Shown piece by piece: positions 43,863 to 52,757 of a stretch of DNA of 64,000 bases. This DNA is from JBBQCW01 sp038319025 (GTDB lineage Bacteria; Actinomycetota; Thermoleophilia; Solirubrobacterales; Solirubrobacteraceae): contig JBBQCW010000013.1 in NCBI GenBank assembly GCA_038319025.1, forward strand, positions 1 through 64,000, in the 5' to 3' direction. A program made the position numbers and the translations under genes. The notes under the pieces were generated by a model that saw only the letters and a list, made by a program, of their open reading frames with translations, was not told where the DNA came from and did not search any database. Position 1 is the stretch's first letter. The number at the start of each line of letters is the position of its first letter.

Positions 43863-45512
43863 TCAGGCCAGATTCGACTTGCGCGGGTACACCACCGTCG
43901 GATCGGTCAGCACGTTGACGAGCGCAGGCTTCCCGGATGAGAACGCCGCCGCCAGCGCGGGCTTGACCTCTTCGGGGGTGCGCACCAGCGCGCCGTGCCC
44001 GCCGAGCGCCTCGACCACCGTGTCGTAGCGCAGCTCAGGCTGCAGGTCGGCGGCGACCGAGTATCCGTAGAGGAACTCCATCGGGTGCTTCTCCAGAGCC
44101 CAGATCCCGTTGTTGCCCATGACGCCGACCACGTTCACGCCGTGCCGCACGAGCGTGTCGAACTCCATCGCGCTGAACCCGAAAGCTCCGTCGCCGAGCA
44201 TCAGGACCACCTGGCGCTCGGGGTGGGCCAGCTTGGCCGCCAGCGCGTAGCCGGGGCCACTGCCCAGGCAGCCGAACGGCCCGGGATCCAGCCAACAGCC
44301 GGGCTGGTAGGTGTTCATCACACGACCGGCGAAGGAGACGAAGTCGCCGCCGTCGCCGATCACGATCGCGTCGCGGTCGAGAATCTCGTCCAACTCCGCG
44401 TAAAGGCGCATCGGATGCAGCGGACCGCGCGGGTCGTTGCGGTCGGCCGCCTCGCCGGCGAGCTTCTCGGTCTCCACGTTGCGCAGCTGTTCCACCCAGG
44501 GTGCCGTCGACGGGCCGTCCGCGGCGCCGTCACGCAGTGCGCGCAGAATGGTGGGGATCGAGCCGTACAGCTCGGCGGCGACCGGGCGCGGGTGGGCGCG
44601 CAGCGGCTCGGCGCGATCGATCACGACGAGCTCAGTGTTCTCACCGAACGAGCCGCCGAAGCCCAGGCGGAAGTCCATCGGCACGCCGATCACCAGGGCG
44701 ACGTCGGCGTCGGTCAGGCCTGCCCCGCGCGCGCGGGAAAAGAACAGTTCGTGGTCGGCGGGCACGCAACCGCGAGCCAGGCCGTTGAGAAACACCGGGA
44801 TCCCGAGTTCCTGGGCCAGATGCAGAAGCTCGACCTCGCCGTGGCCCCAGTACATGTTGGTGCCGGCCATGATGACGGGCCGCGTCGCGTTCTTCAGGAG
44901 GGCGATCGCGCGTTCCAGTGCACCGCCGTCCGGGTCAGGCCCGTCGCCGCCGGCGGGAAGCGCGACACCCTCGCCGGGCACCTCGGCCTCCATGAACACG
45001 TGGTCGAGCGGCAGGTCCACGAACGTCGGACCCGAGTGCGGCGTGACCGCTATCCGCAGCGCTTCGTCCACCAACGCGGGGATCGCCTCGGTGCTGTGCG
45101 CCGTGACCGCAGACTTCGTCAGCGGCTCGACAAACGGCACGTGATCGATCTCCTGCAATGAGCCCTGCCCCCAACGCATATCCGGGGCGCGGCCGCCGAG
45201 CACGACCATCGGGGAGTTGTTGGCCTGGGCCGAGCCCATTGCGCTCATGCCGTTCGTCACCCCGGGGCCGGCCGTCAGCGCGGCCACGCCTGGCTCACGG
45301 GTGACCTTTGCCCAGCCCTCGGCGGCGAAAGCGGCCGCCGATTCGTGGCGCACGTCGACGATGTCGATGCCCTCCTTCAGGCAACCGTCGTAAAGCGAGA
45401 ACAGGTGTCCGCCCGACAACGTGAACAGCTTCGTCACCCCGTGGCGTTTCAGCCGCTTGGCGATCAGGTGGCCGCCATGGATCTGCGTGCTCTGCTCAGA
45501 ATCGGTGCTCAT
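43863..45512 (-). CDS. Thiamine-diphosphate-dependent acetolactate synthase-like enzyme
   Basis: A 549-residue three-domain TPP enzyme. The N-terminal Pyr domain has VRHESAAAFAAEGWAKVTREPGV, whose first Glu activates the cofactor, and LTAGPGVTNGMSAMGSAQANNSPM. The PP domain has the TPP/Mg motif GDGAFGFSAMEFDTLVRHG ending in GNN. It is related to acetolactate synthase, oxalyl-CoA decarboxylase and 2-hydroxyacyl-CoA lyase; the substrate is not clear from sequence and no isoleucine/valine genes are beside it, so an anabolic role is not implied. Confidence 0.88.
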   Translation of the reverse strand: MSTDSEQSTQIHGGHLIAKRLKRHGVTKLFTLSGGHLFSLYDGCLKEGIDIVDVRHESAAAFAAEGWAKVTREPGVAALTAGPGVTNGMSAMGSAQANNSPMVVLGGRAPDMRWGQGSLQEIDHVPFVEPLTKSAVTAHSTEAIPALVDEALRIAVTPHSGPTFVDLPLDHVFMEAEVPGEGVALPAGGDGPDPDGGALERAIALLKNATRPVIMAGTNMYWGHGEVELLHLAQELGIPVFLNGLARGCVPADHELFFSRARGAGLTDADVALVIGVPMDFRLGFGGSFGENTELVVIDRAEPLRAHPRPVAAELYGSIPTILRALRDGAADGPSTAPWVEQLRNVETEKLAGEAADRNDPRGPLHPMRLYAELDEILDRDAIVIGDGGDFVSFAGRVMNTYQPGCWLDPGPFGCLGSGPGYALAAKLAHPERQVVLMLGDGAFGFSAMEFDTLVRHGVNVVGVMGNNGIWALEKHPMEFLYGYSVAADLQPELRYDTVVEALGGHGALVRTPEEVKPALAAAFSSGKPALVNVLTDPTVVYPRKSNLA

Positions 45513-45558
45513 GGCCGCGACCCTACTGACACCGTGTCATCTCCTCGGCGCCGCCCTA

Positions 45559-45642
45559 TGCCCGGGGAGGGTCTCGAACCCCCACGCCCTTGCGGGCAGC
45601 CGATTTTAAGTCGGCCGCGTCTACCCGTTCCGCCACCCGGGC
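45559..45642 (-). tRNA. tRNA-Leu (TAA anticodon)
   Basis: 84 bases fold as a class II tRNA. Acceptor GCCCGGG pairs with CCCGGGC, the D arm is followed by anticodon stem CCGA/TCGG with loop CTTAAAA (anticodon TAA), a long variable arm TGCCCGCAAGGGCG is present, and the T arm contains GGTTCGAGACC. The long variable arm and anticodon fix the identity as Leu. CCA is not encoded. Confidence 0.95.
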
Positions 45643-45794
45643 TGGGTGGGCGGCGCAAGCGTAGATCAGGGATTGCCAGAGCGCACGGGCGGGCACACTC
45701 ATTCATGCCTAGTTCATTCCTGCGCGAGCTACCCTGAAGACCGCAACTTCACCGTCCTCCAGGGGTTCTCACGCCTGAGAGCACGCTTTCCACT

Positions 45795-47309
45795 ATGGAA
45801 GTCTCCACACTCGATACCACCGGCGCTTCTGGCCTACGCGGCCCGACACCACTCCTCCGACTCCAGTCGGATGAGCGTCTCGTCACGCTCACGCGGCGCG
45901 GCAATCAGGCCGCCTATGAGGCCCTTGTCTCCCGGTACCAGTCGCGTCTGCTCGCATTCTGCCGGCACATGCTCGGCAGCAAGGAAGACGCCGAAGACGT
46001 GCTTCAGGAGGTCTTTGCGGCCTCCTACTCGGCGCTGCTCGCCGACGACCGTGCGATCAATGTTCGGCCGTGGTTCTACCGGATCGCCCGCAACCGCTCG
46101 CTGAACCACCTGCGCCGCAAGACGGCTATCGGCGTGGATTCGATGGACATCCATCTGGCCGACCACGGCGCCACGACGGCCGACCGCGTACACCAGCGCG
46201 AAGAGTTCCGGCTGCTTATGGGCGACGTACAGGAGCTCGCCGAGACGCAGCGCACCGCGCTCCTCCTGCGGGAGATCGACAACCTTTCCTACGAGCAGAT
46301 AGCCGAAGCGATGGACACCACGGTGCCGTCGGTCAAGTCGCTGCTGGTACGTGCCCGCGTGGGCCTGGCCGAAGCCTCCGAGGCCCGCGCCCTGAGCTGC
46401 GACGAGGTTCGCGTCGAACTGGGCGAAGTGGCCGAGGGCCTGAAGAAGCTCTCCCAGCCCGCCCGCCGTCACTGCCGTTCCTGCGAGCGCTGCGGCACGT
46501 TCCGCGATCACCTCAAGGACACGAACAAGACGCTGGCCCTGATCTTCCCGGTCGCGCCGTTCCTCCTCTTCAAGAAGTTCGTGCTCGCCCAGCTCGGTAC
46601 CACCGCCAGCGCCAGCACCGCCACGACCGTGGCCACCAGCGCCGGTAGCGCGGGTGCCGGCAGCGCGCTCTCGGCCACCGTGACCGCCGTCGCCTCCAAG
46701 GCCGTCGCCGGCCTGGCCGCCGCCGCGATCGTCACGGCAGGTGCCGTCGAGGTCAACCACGCTCGCAGCGCACCGACCCGCCACGCGACGCCGGTCGCCT
46801 CGGTCATTACGCCCGCAGCCATCGTCCCGGTCGCCCTGAGCTCCAAGCCTCAGCCCGAGGTCGCCACCGTCGCCGCCAAGCCGGCCGACGACGTGGCCAA
46901 GGCCGCCGCGGCCGCCGCCGCCGCTGATGCTGCGGCCAAGAAGCCGGTCGTCACCACACCGGCCGTCGCTGTCGCCCCGGCCGCCCCCGTCGTCCCCGCC
47001 GTTCCGGTACCGCCGGTCAGCGGCGGTACGCAGACCGGCGGCGACACCACGGTGCTGCCGGTCGGTCCGGGCACCGCGCCGACCGAACCGGTGATTGCGG
47101 GCTCCCCGGATGTAGCCTCCCCGGCCGTGCCGACCGACACGACGCCGACCAACCCCGTCGTGCCCACTCCCCCGGTAGACATCACGCCGGATCCGGTCGT
47201 CACGCCCGAGGTTCCCCCGGCGACGGGCTCTGGCATCGTCCCCGGCGACGCCGCTCCCGGCAGCACGGGCACGGGCAGCGAGCCCGTCTCGCCGCCGCCC
47301 GCTCCGTAA
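45795..47309 (+). CDS. ECF sigma factor fused to zinc anti-sigma segment and membrane anchor
   Basis: A 504-residue protein. Residues about 25-110 are sigma region 2 (YEALVSRYQSRLLAFCRHML, DAEDVLQEVFAASY, NVRPWFYRIARNRSLNHLRR). Residues 140-195 are region 4 (ALLLREIDNLSYEQIAEAMD, VPSVKSLLVRAR). Next comes a zinc anti-sigma motif H-x3-C-x2-C (His226, Cys230, Cys233). One or two transmembrane helices follow (about 247-262 and 294-320), then an Ala/Pro/Val-rich low-complexity region to the C terminus. Sigma and anti-sigma are normally separate genes; here a single tethered chain is predicted, to be released or exposed by a signal. Confidence 0.85.
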   Translation: MEVSTLDTTGASGLRGPTPLLRLQSDERLVTLTRRGNQAAYEALVSRYQSRLLAFCRHMLGSKEDAEDVLQEVFAASYSALLADDRAINVRPWFYRIARNRSLNHLRRKTAIGVDSMDIHLADHGATTADRVHQREEFRLLMGDVQELAETQRTALLLREIDNLSYEQIAEAMDTTVPSVKSLLVRARVGLAEASEARALSCDEVRVELGEVAEGLKKLSQPARRHCRSCERCGTFRDHLKDTNKTLALIFPVAPFLLFKKFVLAQLGTTASASTATTVATSAGSAGAGSALSATVTAVASKAVAGLAAAAIVTAGAVEVNHARSAPTRHATPVASVITPAAIVPVALSSKPQPEVATVAAKPADDVAKAAAAAAAADAAAKKPVVTTPAVAVAPAAPVVPAVPVPPVSGGTQTGGDTTVLPVGPGTAPTEPVIAGSPDVASPAVPTDTTPTNPVVPTPPVDITPDPVVTPEVPPATGSGIVPGDAAPGSTGTGSEPVSPPPAP

Positions 47310-47336
47310 CCGGCGCTTCCTGCGAGCATCTCCCGG

Positions 47337-47672
47337 ATGAGTGGGGAGATCACGTTCGATGACTTCGCCGTGGTCGACATGCGCGTCGGCCGCATCACCG
47401 ACGTGGATGCGTTTCCCGAGGCACGTAAACCCGCGTGGAAGCTCACGATCGACTTCGGCCCTGAGCTCGGCACGCGACGCTCGTCGGCGCAGATCACCAA
47501 CTACTCCGCCGACGAGCTCCGCGACCGTCTCATCGTCGCGGTGATCAATTTCCCGCCCCGTCAGATCGGCCCGTTCATGAGCGAGGTGCTCGTGCTCGGC
47601 ACCTATTCCCGCGCTGGCGTCCTGCTGCTGGCACCTGAACCTGACGCAGCGCTCGGCGACCAGGTGGGCTAG
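47337..47672 (+). CDS. csaA: CsaA-type tRNA-binding-domain chaperone
   Basis: A 111-residue OB-fold protein of the CsaA family, which forms dimers and assists protein export and folding. ITFDDFAVVDMRVGRITDVDAFPEARKP and the segment TRRSSAQITNYSADELRDRLIVAVINFPPRQIGPFMSEVLVLG follow the family nearly end to end, as does the length. It starts 27 bases after the sigma factor gene on the same strand and converges on the gene at 47679. Confidence 0.92.
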   Translation: MSGEITFDDFAVVDMRVGRITDVDAFPEARKPAWKLTIDFGPELGTRRSSAQITNYSADELRDRLIVAVINFPPRQIGPFMSEVLVLGTYSRAGVLLLAPEPDAALGDQVG

Positions 47673-47678
47673 GGGACG

Positions 47679-48332
47679 CTAGGGGCGCTCGGTACCGAAG
47701 CGGAACGAGCGCAGGGGGAGCTTCAGCGGGCCACTGTGGCCGACGGCGTCCGGGTTGGGCACGGCCACCGAGCGTGACGCCTGCAGGTCCACGGTCACGC
47801 CACGGCGCGGGGAAGGCACGTCGGGATAGAGCAGGTAGCGCCGGCCGTACCACGTCTCCCCGCCCCGCTGGAATTGGTAGGCGATCACGTAGCCCGGGTT
47901 GAGGTTGATCCGGGCGCGCCCTTCCGAGCGCAGCACGAACCCACGAAACGTGTGGCTCATCTGCGTGATCACGCCGCCGGCGTAGAGCGGGATCGCTCCC
48001 CCTGGGTCGGTGCCGGTGTACGGCGGCAGCGTCCACGGCGTCACGCTCAACCCCTGATGCAGCGCGGCGCCCGGCGGGGTGTTCAGCCGCAACTCCTGCG
48101 GGGCGACCGGCGCCAGGCGACGCAGCCCGTGGTCGTGCAGCAGGTTGAAGGCCACCGGGGTCGCAACGACGATTCCCTTTTGCCCCGCGCCGGGGGCGAC
48201 GAGTAGCCGGTAACCGCTGAACAGCGCCACGAGAACGGCGAAGGCGATCAGAGCCAGCCGCAACCGGGGCCAGCGCGGGCCGGCCACCTCGGCCAGGGTG
48301 GGGCCGTATTCGGGCCGGACGATCGAAGACAC
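47679..48332 (-). CDS. Membrane-anchored hypothetical protein
   Basis: A 217-residue protein with a short cytoplasmic N terminus (SIVRPEYGPTLAEVAGPRWP), one transmembrane helix (about 25-46), and an extracytoplasmic beta-rich domain with VVATPVAFNLLHDHGLRRL and GYVIAYQFQRGGETWYGRRYLL. No catalytic motif is recognised. It is the last gene of a leftward run from 50409, 19 bases after the RAM-domain gene. Confidence 0.7.
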   Translation of the reverse strand: MSSIVRPEYGPTLAEVAGPRWPRLRLALIAFAVLVALFSGYRLLVAPGAGQKGIVVATPVAFNLLHDHGLRRLAPVAPQELRLNTPPGAALHQGLSVTPWTLPPYTGTDPGGAIPLYAGGVITQMSHTFRGFVLRSEGRARINLNPGYVIAYQFQRGGETWYGRRYLLYPDVPSPRRGVTVDLQASRSVAVPNPDAVGHSGPLKLPLRSFRFGTERP

Positions 48333-48351
48333 GCCAGCCAGGGTACGCGAC

Positions 48352-48627
48352 CTACTCCCCGATGGAGAAGAGCGCTTCGAGGTCGTGCTTGGAGAACACC
48401 TCGAACGCGACCATCGTCTGCGTGCGCACCACTCCGTTCAGGGTCAACAGCTTGCCGGTGACGACATCGGACAGCAGCTCGTGGCGCGGAACCCGGACGA
48501 TGGCCACGAAATCCCACTCGCCGGTGACCGAATAGGCCTCGGCCACGCCGTCGATGTCGGCCAGCTCGCCGCCGAGCGTGCCCATCGCGTCACGTTCGCA
48601 TTCGATCAGGACCACGGCGTGCGTCAT
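48352..48627 (-). CDS. Stand-alone Lrp/AsnC ligand-binding (RAM) domain protein
   Basis: A 91-residue protein without a DNA-binding domain. It begins MTHAVVLIECERDAMGTLGG, then DGVAEAYSVTGEWDFVAIVRV, matching the alpha/beta RAM fold of Lrp/AsnC regulators (the G-x-W-D-F-V-A-I-V strand is diagnostic). Such proteins bind amino acids or similar ligands as oligomers. The start overlaps the upstream MBL hydrolase stop (ATGA, 48624-48627), which fixes the ATG. Confidence 0.88.
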   Translation of the reverse strand: MTHAVVLIECERDAMGTLGGELADIDGVAEAYSVTGEWDFVAIVRVPRHELLSDVVTGKLLTLNGVVRTQTMVAFEVFSKHDLEALFSIGE

Positions 48628-49298
48628 GAGGACCACGTCTCCCCGGGATCGAGCACGGCGACCGTGGCCACGCCGGCTGCTTCCACGTCGGCCTTGTAGG
48701 CCTGCGCGTCGGTCTCGATGGCCGGGAACGTGTTGTAGTGGCACGGGATCACGGTGGTGGCGCCGACGAAGCGGGCCGCTTCCACGGCGTCGTGGCGATC
48801 CATCGTGTAGTGCCCACCGATCGGGATGATGGCCACGTCGATCGGGTCGCGACGACCTGGGAGCGTCAGATCGCTGAACAGCGCGGTATCCCCCAGGTGG
48901 TAGATCACGAGCCCGCCGAAGCCGATCACGAGGCCGGCGGCGGGCGTTACGGTGCCCTTCGGCGTCGTGGACGTGTGGAACGCGGGCACCAAGCGGGCCC
49001 AGCCCCAGTCGTAGGTGGCCGTGCCACCGATGTTGGTGTCGATGGCCGACACGCCCTCTTCGCCGAGCTCCCCGGCGATCTCGGTGATCGCCTGCACCGT
49101 CGCGCCTGTTCGTTTGGCGATCGGCACGGCGTCGCCGATGTGGTCGGCGTGACCGTGCGTCAGCAGGATCGCGTGGGCATCGAGCGAGTCCGCCGTCACG
49201 GTCGCCTTGGGGTTGCCCGTGAGAAACGGGTCGATCAAGACGCTCGTGGTCCCGTCGGTGAGCTGGAAGGCGGCGTGGCCCAGGTATCGGATATCCAT
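48624..49298 (-). CDS. UPF0173-type metal-dependent hydrolase (metallo-beta-lactamase fold)
   Basis: A 224-residue MBL-fold hydrolase. The metal motif is THGHADHIGD (H-x-H-x-D-H). Further ligands are likely His in VPAFHTS, Asp in YHLGDTALF and His in IPCHYNTFP. MDIRYLGHAAFQLTDG is the standard start of the YtkL/UPF0173 group, which lacks a well-defined substrate. It lies between the 116-residue hypothetical gene (8-base gap) and the RAM-domain gene (4-base overlap). Confidence 0.9.
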   Translation of the reverse strand: MDIRYLGHAAFQLTDGTTSVLIDPFLTGNPKATVTADSLDAHAILLTHGHADHIGDAVPIAKRTGATVQAITEIAGELGEEGVSAIDTNIGGTATYDWGWARLVPAFHTSTTPKGTVTPAAGLVIGFGGLVIYHLGDTALFSDLTLPGRRDPIDVAIIPIGGHYTMDRHDAVEAARFVGATTVIPCHYNTFPAIETDAQAYKADVEAAGVATVAVLDPGETWSS

Positions 49299-49306
49299 GG
49301 CGGCGG

Positions 49307-49657
49307 TCAGTCCTCAGGGGTCGTGGGGGTGGTCGAAGCAGGATCCTGCAGTTCGCGCGCCAACTGGAATCCGACGGCGACGCCGACCAGCATGCCCAAA
49401 CGGACCTCTTCGGCCACCAGGACCCTCACACGCTGCAGGCGTTCGGCCTCATCGGCCGTCCGCGCGACGTCGGCCACATGCTGGTTGTGGGCGTTCTCAA
49501 AGTATTCGTCCTCGTGCAACGCCTCGGTGAGGATGCGCTGCAGCCCCGGGGCGGCGTGCACCACGACCTCCCGCGCGTGTTCGAGCCGTTCAGGGTCGGT
49601 CATGCGCTCGACAGCGGCGTCGACCTCCGCAGCGGTGTAAACGGGCTGGTCGGTCAT
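49307..49657 (-). CDS. Hypothetical protein, helical
   Basis: A 116-residue acidic helical protein (ERLEHAREVVVHAAPGLQRILTEALHEDEYFENAHNQHVADVARTADEAERLQRV in outline), with a hydrophobic stretch near residues 85-98 (LGMLVGVAVGFQLA). I do not recognise the family. The start overlaps the stop of the pseudo-rhomboid gene (ATGA, 49654-49657), so the two are coupled. Confidence 0.7.
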   Translation of the reverse strand: MTDQPVYTAAEVDAAVERMTDPERLEHAREVVVHAAPGLQRILTEALHEDEYFENAHNQHVADVARTADEAERLQRVRVLVAEEVRLGMLVGVAVGFQLARELQDPASTTPTTPED

Positions 49658-50409
49658 CGGTTGGGCACCCGGTCGAGCAGCAGGCCGACAAGGAACCCGA
49701 CGAGCAGCCCGACGCCCGCCACCACGGGACTGGCCTCAGGCACGACGAAGCTCAGCGCGATCAGCACCAGGCCGTAAACGAACGCTCCGATGATGTCGTC
49801 GTCCTCATCCCCGTCGCCGCGGCGGTGGGCGAGAAGCGGCGGCACGGCCCACGCGCAGAGCAGGGCGAGCGCAAACCCGTTCGGGCCGATGATCAGCGCT
49901 TGATCAGGGGTGATGGCCAACGCGGCGGCGATTCCCCCCACGCCGCCGAGCAGATAGAGGAGCACGACCACGGCGTGACCATTGCGCCGCTCGACGAGCG
50001 TGCCGAACAGCGCGGCCGCGAACAGGGCCACGAGCGCGTACCAGCCGTTGGCGGTGACCAGCGGGGCGAGCAGCAGCTTCCACGGGTCCGTCCCCAGCAC
50101 CGTGGGGACCAGATCGCGAACCGGGATCGCACTGATCAGCGGAACCGCGAGCGCGCCGAACCCGACGAGGACGATCGTCGCGTACGGGCGCCGCGTGATG
50201 TCCGGCGCGATGCCGGGGATCTCGTCGGGACGCAGCTTCGGGAGCTTGGCGCGGCGCGGCGGCGCGACGCGTGCCTCGCCGCCTTCCCGCTGGATCTCCG
50301 GCGCGCGTTTGCGTAGACGGTTGCCGCAGTACGGGCACTCGGTGATGTAGGGGCTGACCTCTGCGCCGCAGCTCTTGCACACCACGAACAGATCAGGACC
50401 GCCGCTCAC
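49654..50409 (-). CDS. Rhomboid-like membrane protein with zinc ribbon, catalytic Ser missing
   Basis: A 251-residue protein. Two CxxC pairs (Cys11/14, Cys25/28) form a zinc ribbon. Six hydrophobic helices follow. The second and third match the rhomboid pattern (PWKLLLAPLVTANGWYALV, FGTLVERRNG). At the place of the catalytic GxSG the sequence is GPNG (175-178), and the last helix has GVGLLVGFLVG without the catalytic His. It is therefore probably a non-proteolytic rhomboid relative, as with iRhom/Derlin-type proteins. It is first in a leftward operon of five genes. Confidence 0.78.
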   Translation of the reverse strand: MSGGPDLFVVCKSCGAEVSPYITECPYCGNRLRKRAPEIQREGGEARVAPPRRAKLPKLRPDEIPGIAPDITRRPYATIVLVGFGALAVPLISAIPVRDLVPTVLGTDPWKLLLAPLVTANGWYALVALFAAALFGTLVERRNGHAVVVLLYLLGGVGGIAAALAITPDQALIIGPNGFALALLCAWAVPPLLAHRRGDGDEDDDIIGAFVYGLVLIALSFVVPEASPVVAGVGLLVGFLVGLLLDRVPNR

Positions 50410-50457
50410 CCCTCCAAGTGTACGAGCGCCCGTCGTCCGCCGCTGGCGATTGGTCCG

Positions 50458-51564
50458 CTACCCGCCGCTGGCGGCCACGATCTCGGCCATCACTTCGTGC
50501 AGATCGTGGTTGGCCTCGTAGACGACCACCTGGCGTTCAGCTCCGCTGCCGCGGTCGATCAGGTCCTGTACGGCGCCCAAGTCGTTACCGGAGCCCAGGT
50601 CCTCTGCGTGCCCTCGCAGGCGATCCAGCAGGCGCTGGGCCAGCAGCTTGGACTGGATCTTGTCCGAGGTGGGCAGATCGACCAGTTCGCCCTGCATCCC
50701 ATGGCGAGCCGCCAGCCACTTGTTCTCGTCGAGCATCGGCCACGGATAAGGCGTGAGGGGCTTACCGGCGTCGTGGTGCTCCCCCAGCTCCTTGACCATC
50801 GCCTGGATCAGGGCGGTGAGGCCAAGCGTGTGCTCCACCCGGGTCTGCGCGTCGCAGGCGCGAATCTCGACCGTGCCGAACCGTGGGTGAGGTCGCACGT
50901 CGTACCAGAGGTAGGTGTAGTCCTCCATCACCCCGCTGGCGACCATGAAGTCGATCTCACGGACGTAGTCGTCCCAGTCGGCGTACAGCGGCGGGATGCC
51001 CACGCGCGGGAACGCCCGGAAGATCGGCGTGCGGATCGAGGCCAGGTGGGTGCGATCGGCCCGCCAGAACGGGGAGTTGGCGCTCAGTGCGAGAAGGATA
51101 GGCACGTGGACGCGCATGCCGTTGGCGATGTGGATCGCCTTCTCGGGATCGTCTACGCCCACATGGACGTGCAATCCGAAGATCAGCTCTTGGCGGGCCA
51201 CGAACCGCAACGCGGAGATGAGATCGCGATAGCGGGGCCGGGCCACGATCCGCTGGTCCTCCCAGAGGGCGAACGGGTGGGTGCCCGCGGAGCCGATGGC
51301 CAGGTCGCGCTTGGCCGCGGTCGCCCGAACCTGATTGCGCAGGGCGCGCAGCTGTACGGAGGCCTCCGCGGTGTTCGCACACGGCTCGGTGGCGATCTCC
51401 AACACCGACTCCATCAGCTCCGGTTTGATCTCCCCGTCCGGCGCATCCTCCAGGAGCGACTCGATCGCGTTCACCAGGTTGTAGTCCTCGGCGCTCACGA
51501 TCATCAGCTCTTCTTCGATGCCGATCGTGTACTCGCGGGCCCTCGGTGAGAACGCGTGCTCCAT
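50458..51564 (-). CDS. YbdK-type carboxylate-amine ligase / glutamate-cysteine ligase 2
   Basis: An ATP-dependent ligase of the GCS2 family, 368 residues. The start YTIGIEEELMIVSAEDYNLV carries the family's metal-binding Glu cluster. FGLHVHVGV and RPHPRFGTVEIRACDAQTRVE are further conserved segments. Weak glutamate-cysteine ligase activity is known for the family, but the physiological product is often unclear; in an actinobacterium mycothiol, not glutathione, is the expected main thiol. It is divergent from the aldolase gene. Confidence 0.9.
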   Translation of the reverse strand: MEHAFSPRAREYTIGIEEELMIVSAEDYNLVNAIESLLEDAPDGEIKPELMESVLEIATEPCANTAEASVQLRALRNQVRATAAKRDLAIGSAGTHPFALWEDQRIVARPRYRDLISALRFVARQELIFGLHVHVGVDDPEKAIHIANGMRVHVPILLALSANSPFWRADRTHLASIRTPIFRAFPRVGIPPLYADWDDYVREIDFMVASGVMEDYTYLWYDVRPHPRFGTVEIRACDAQTRVEHTLGLTALIQAMVKELGEHHDAGKPLTPYPWPMLDENKWLAARHGMQGELVDLPTSDKIQSKLLAQRLLDRLRGHAEDLGSGNDLGAVQDLIDRGSGAERQVVVYEANHDLHEVMAEIVAASGG

Positions 51565-51661
51565 TAGCGCGCAGGCTACCCGGCGCGCGAGCCGACTACC
51601 CTGAGGACCTGCACACCGGCGCCTGTGCGCCCGCCCACCCGATCACTTGGAGAATTTCGCG

Positions 51662-52747
51662 ATGAGCACCGATCGTTCGACCACCGACGTCGAAGCCCTT
51701 CTCGGCGACGACGCCGAGAACCTGCTCGGCTTCGATGCCCCCAAGATCGACCGCGACACCTTGCACCTGCCCGGTCCGGACTTCGTGGAGCGCGTGGTGC
51801 TCCCCACCGACCGCAACGCACAGACGGTCGCCCAGCTGACCCGCCTGTTCGACCACGGCCGTTTGGGCGGCACCGGCTACGTGAGCATCCTGCCGGTCGA
51901 CCAGGGCATCGAGCACAGCGCGGCGGCCAGCTTTGCGCCCAACCCCGCCTACTTCGATCCATCGTCGATCGTGGAGCTGGCCATCGAGGGTGGCTGTAAC
52001 GCGGTCGCTTCGACCGTAGGCGTGCTCGGCGCCGTCAGTCGCACGTACACCCACCGCATCCCGTTCATCGTGAAGCTCAACCACAACGAGCTGCTGACCT
52101 ACCCCAACACGTTCGACCAGACGATGTACGCGTCGGTGGACCGGGCGTGGAACCTGGGCGCGGCCGGCGTGGGCGCCACTATCTACTTCGGCAGCACCGA
52201 GTCACGCCGGCAGATTTGGGAGATCGCCCAAGCCTTCGAGGCCGCCCACGCGCGCGGCATGTTCACGGTGCTGTGGTGCTACCTGCGCAGCGACGGCTTC
52301 AAGCGTGACGGTCAGGACTTCCACGCCGCCGCCGATCTGACCGGCCAGGCCAACCACCTGGGCGTGACCATCGAGGCCGACATCATCAAGCAGAAGCTGC
52401 CCGAGAACAACGGCGGCTTCACCGCGATCGCCGCCGACGGCGAGTCCTACGGCAAGACGAGCCCGCTGGTCTACACCGAGCTCAGCTCCGACCACCCGAT
52501 CGACCTGTGCCGCTACCAGTTGCTCAACTGCTACGCGGGCCGCAGCGGCCTGATCAACAGCGGCGGCGCCTCCTCCGGTGCGACCGACAAGGCCGAGGCC
52601 GTCCGCACCGCCGTGATCAACAAGCGCGCCGGCGGCACCGGGCTGATCAGCGGCCGCAAGGCCTTCCAGCGTCCGATGGTCGAAGGCATCGACCTGCTGA
52701 ACGCCATCCAGGACGTGTACCTGGATGAGGGGATCTCAGTCGCATAA
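51662..52747 (+). CDS. Class I fructose-bisphosphate aldolase (DhnA/FbaB type)
   Basis: Cleaves fructose 1,6-bisphosphate in glycolysis through a lysine Schiff base, without metal. The 361 residues match the DhnA/FbaB group: VSILPVDQGIEHSAAASFA, IPFIVKLNHNELL, GVGATIYFGS, and near the C terminus GLINSGGASSG. TTGGAG at 51647-51652 is read as the ribosome binding site for the ATG at 51662; a TTG start at that same site is less likely. Two hairpins follow the stop. Confidence 0.92.
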   Translation: MSTDRSTTDVEALLGDDAENLLGFDAPKIDRDTLHLPGPDFVERVVLPTDRNAQTVAQLTRLFDHGRLGGTGYVSILPVDQGIEHSAAASFAPNPAYFDPSSIVELAIEGGCNAVASTVGVLGAVSRTYTHRIPFIVKLNHNELLTYPNTFDQTMYASVDRAWNLGAAGVGATIYFGSTESRRQIWEIAQAFEAAHARGMFTVLWCYLRSDGFKRDGQDFHAAADLTGQANHLGVTIEADIIKQKLPENNGGFTAIAADGESYGKTSPLVYTELSSDHPIDLCRYQLLNCYAGRSGLINSGGASSGATDKAEAVRTAVINKRAGGTGLISGRKAFQRPMVEGIDLLNAIQDVYLDEGISVA

Positions 52748-52757
52748 GGGTGGGCAT

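Noticed and set aside
43859..45512. Anabolic acetolactate synthase (ilvB) label
   Set aside because: No small subunit or other branched-chain amino acid genes are adjacent, and the TPP family has many other activities.
46850..47500. Leftward Thr/Gly/Ser-rich frame
   Set aside because: It is the reverse of the Pro/Ala/Val tail of the sigma factor and of the csaA start; the low complexity mirrors the real gene.
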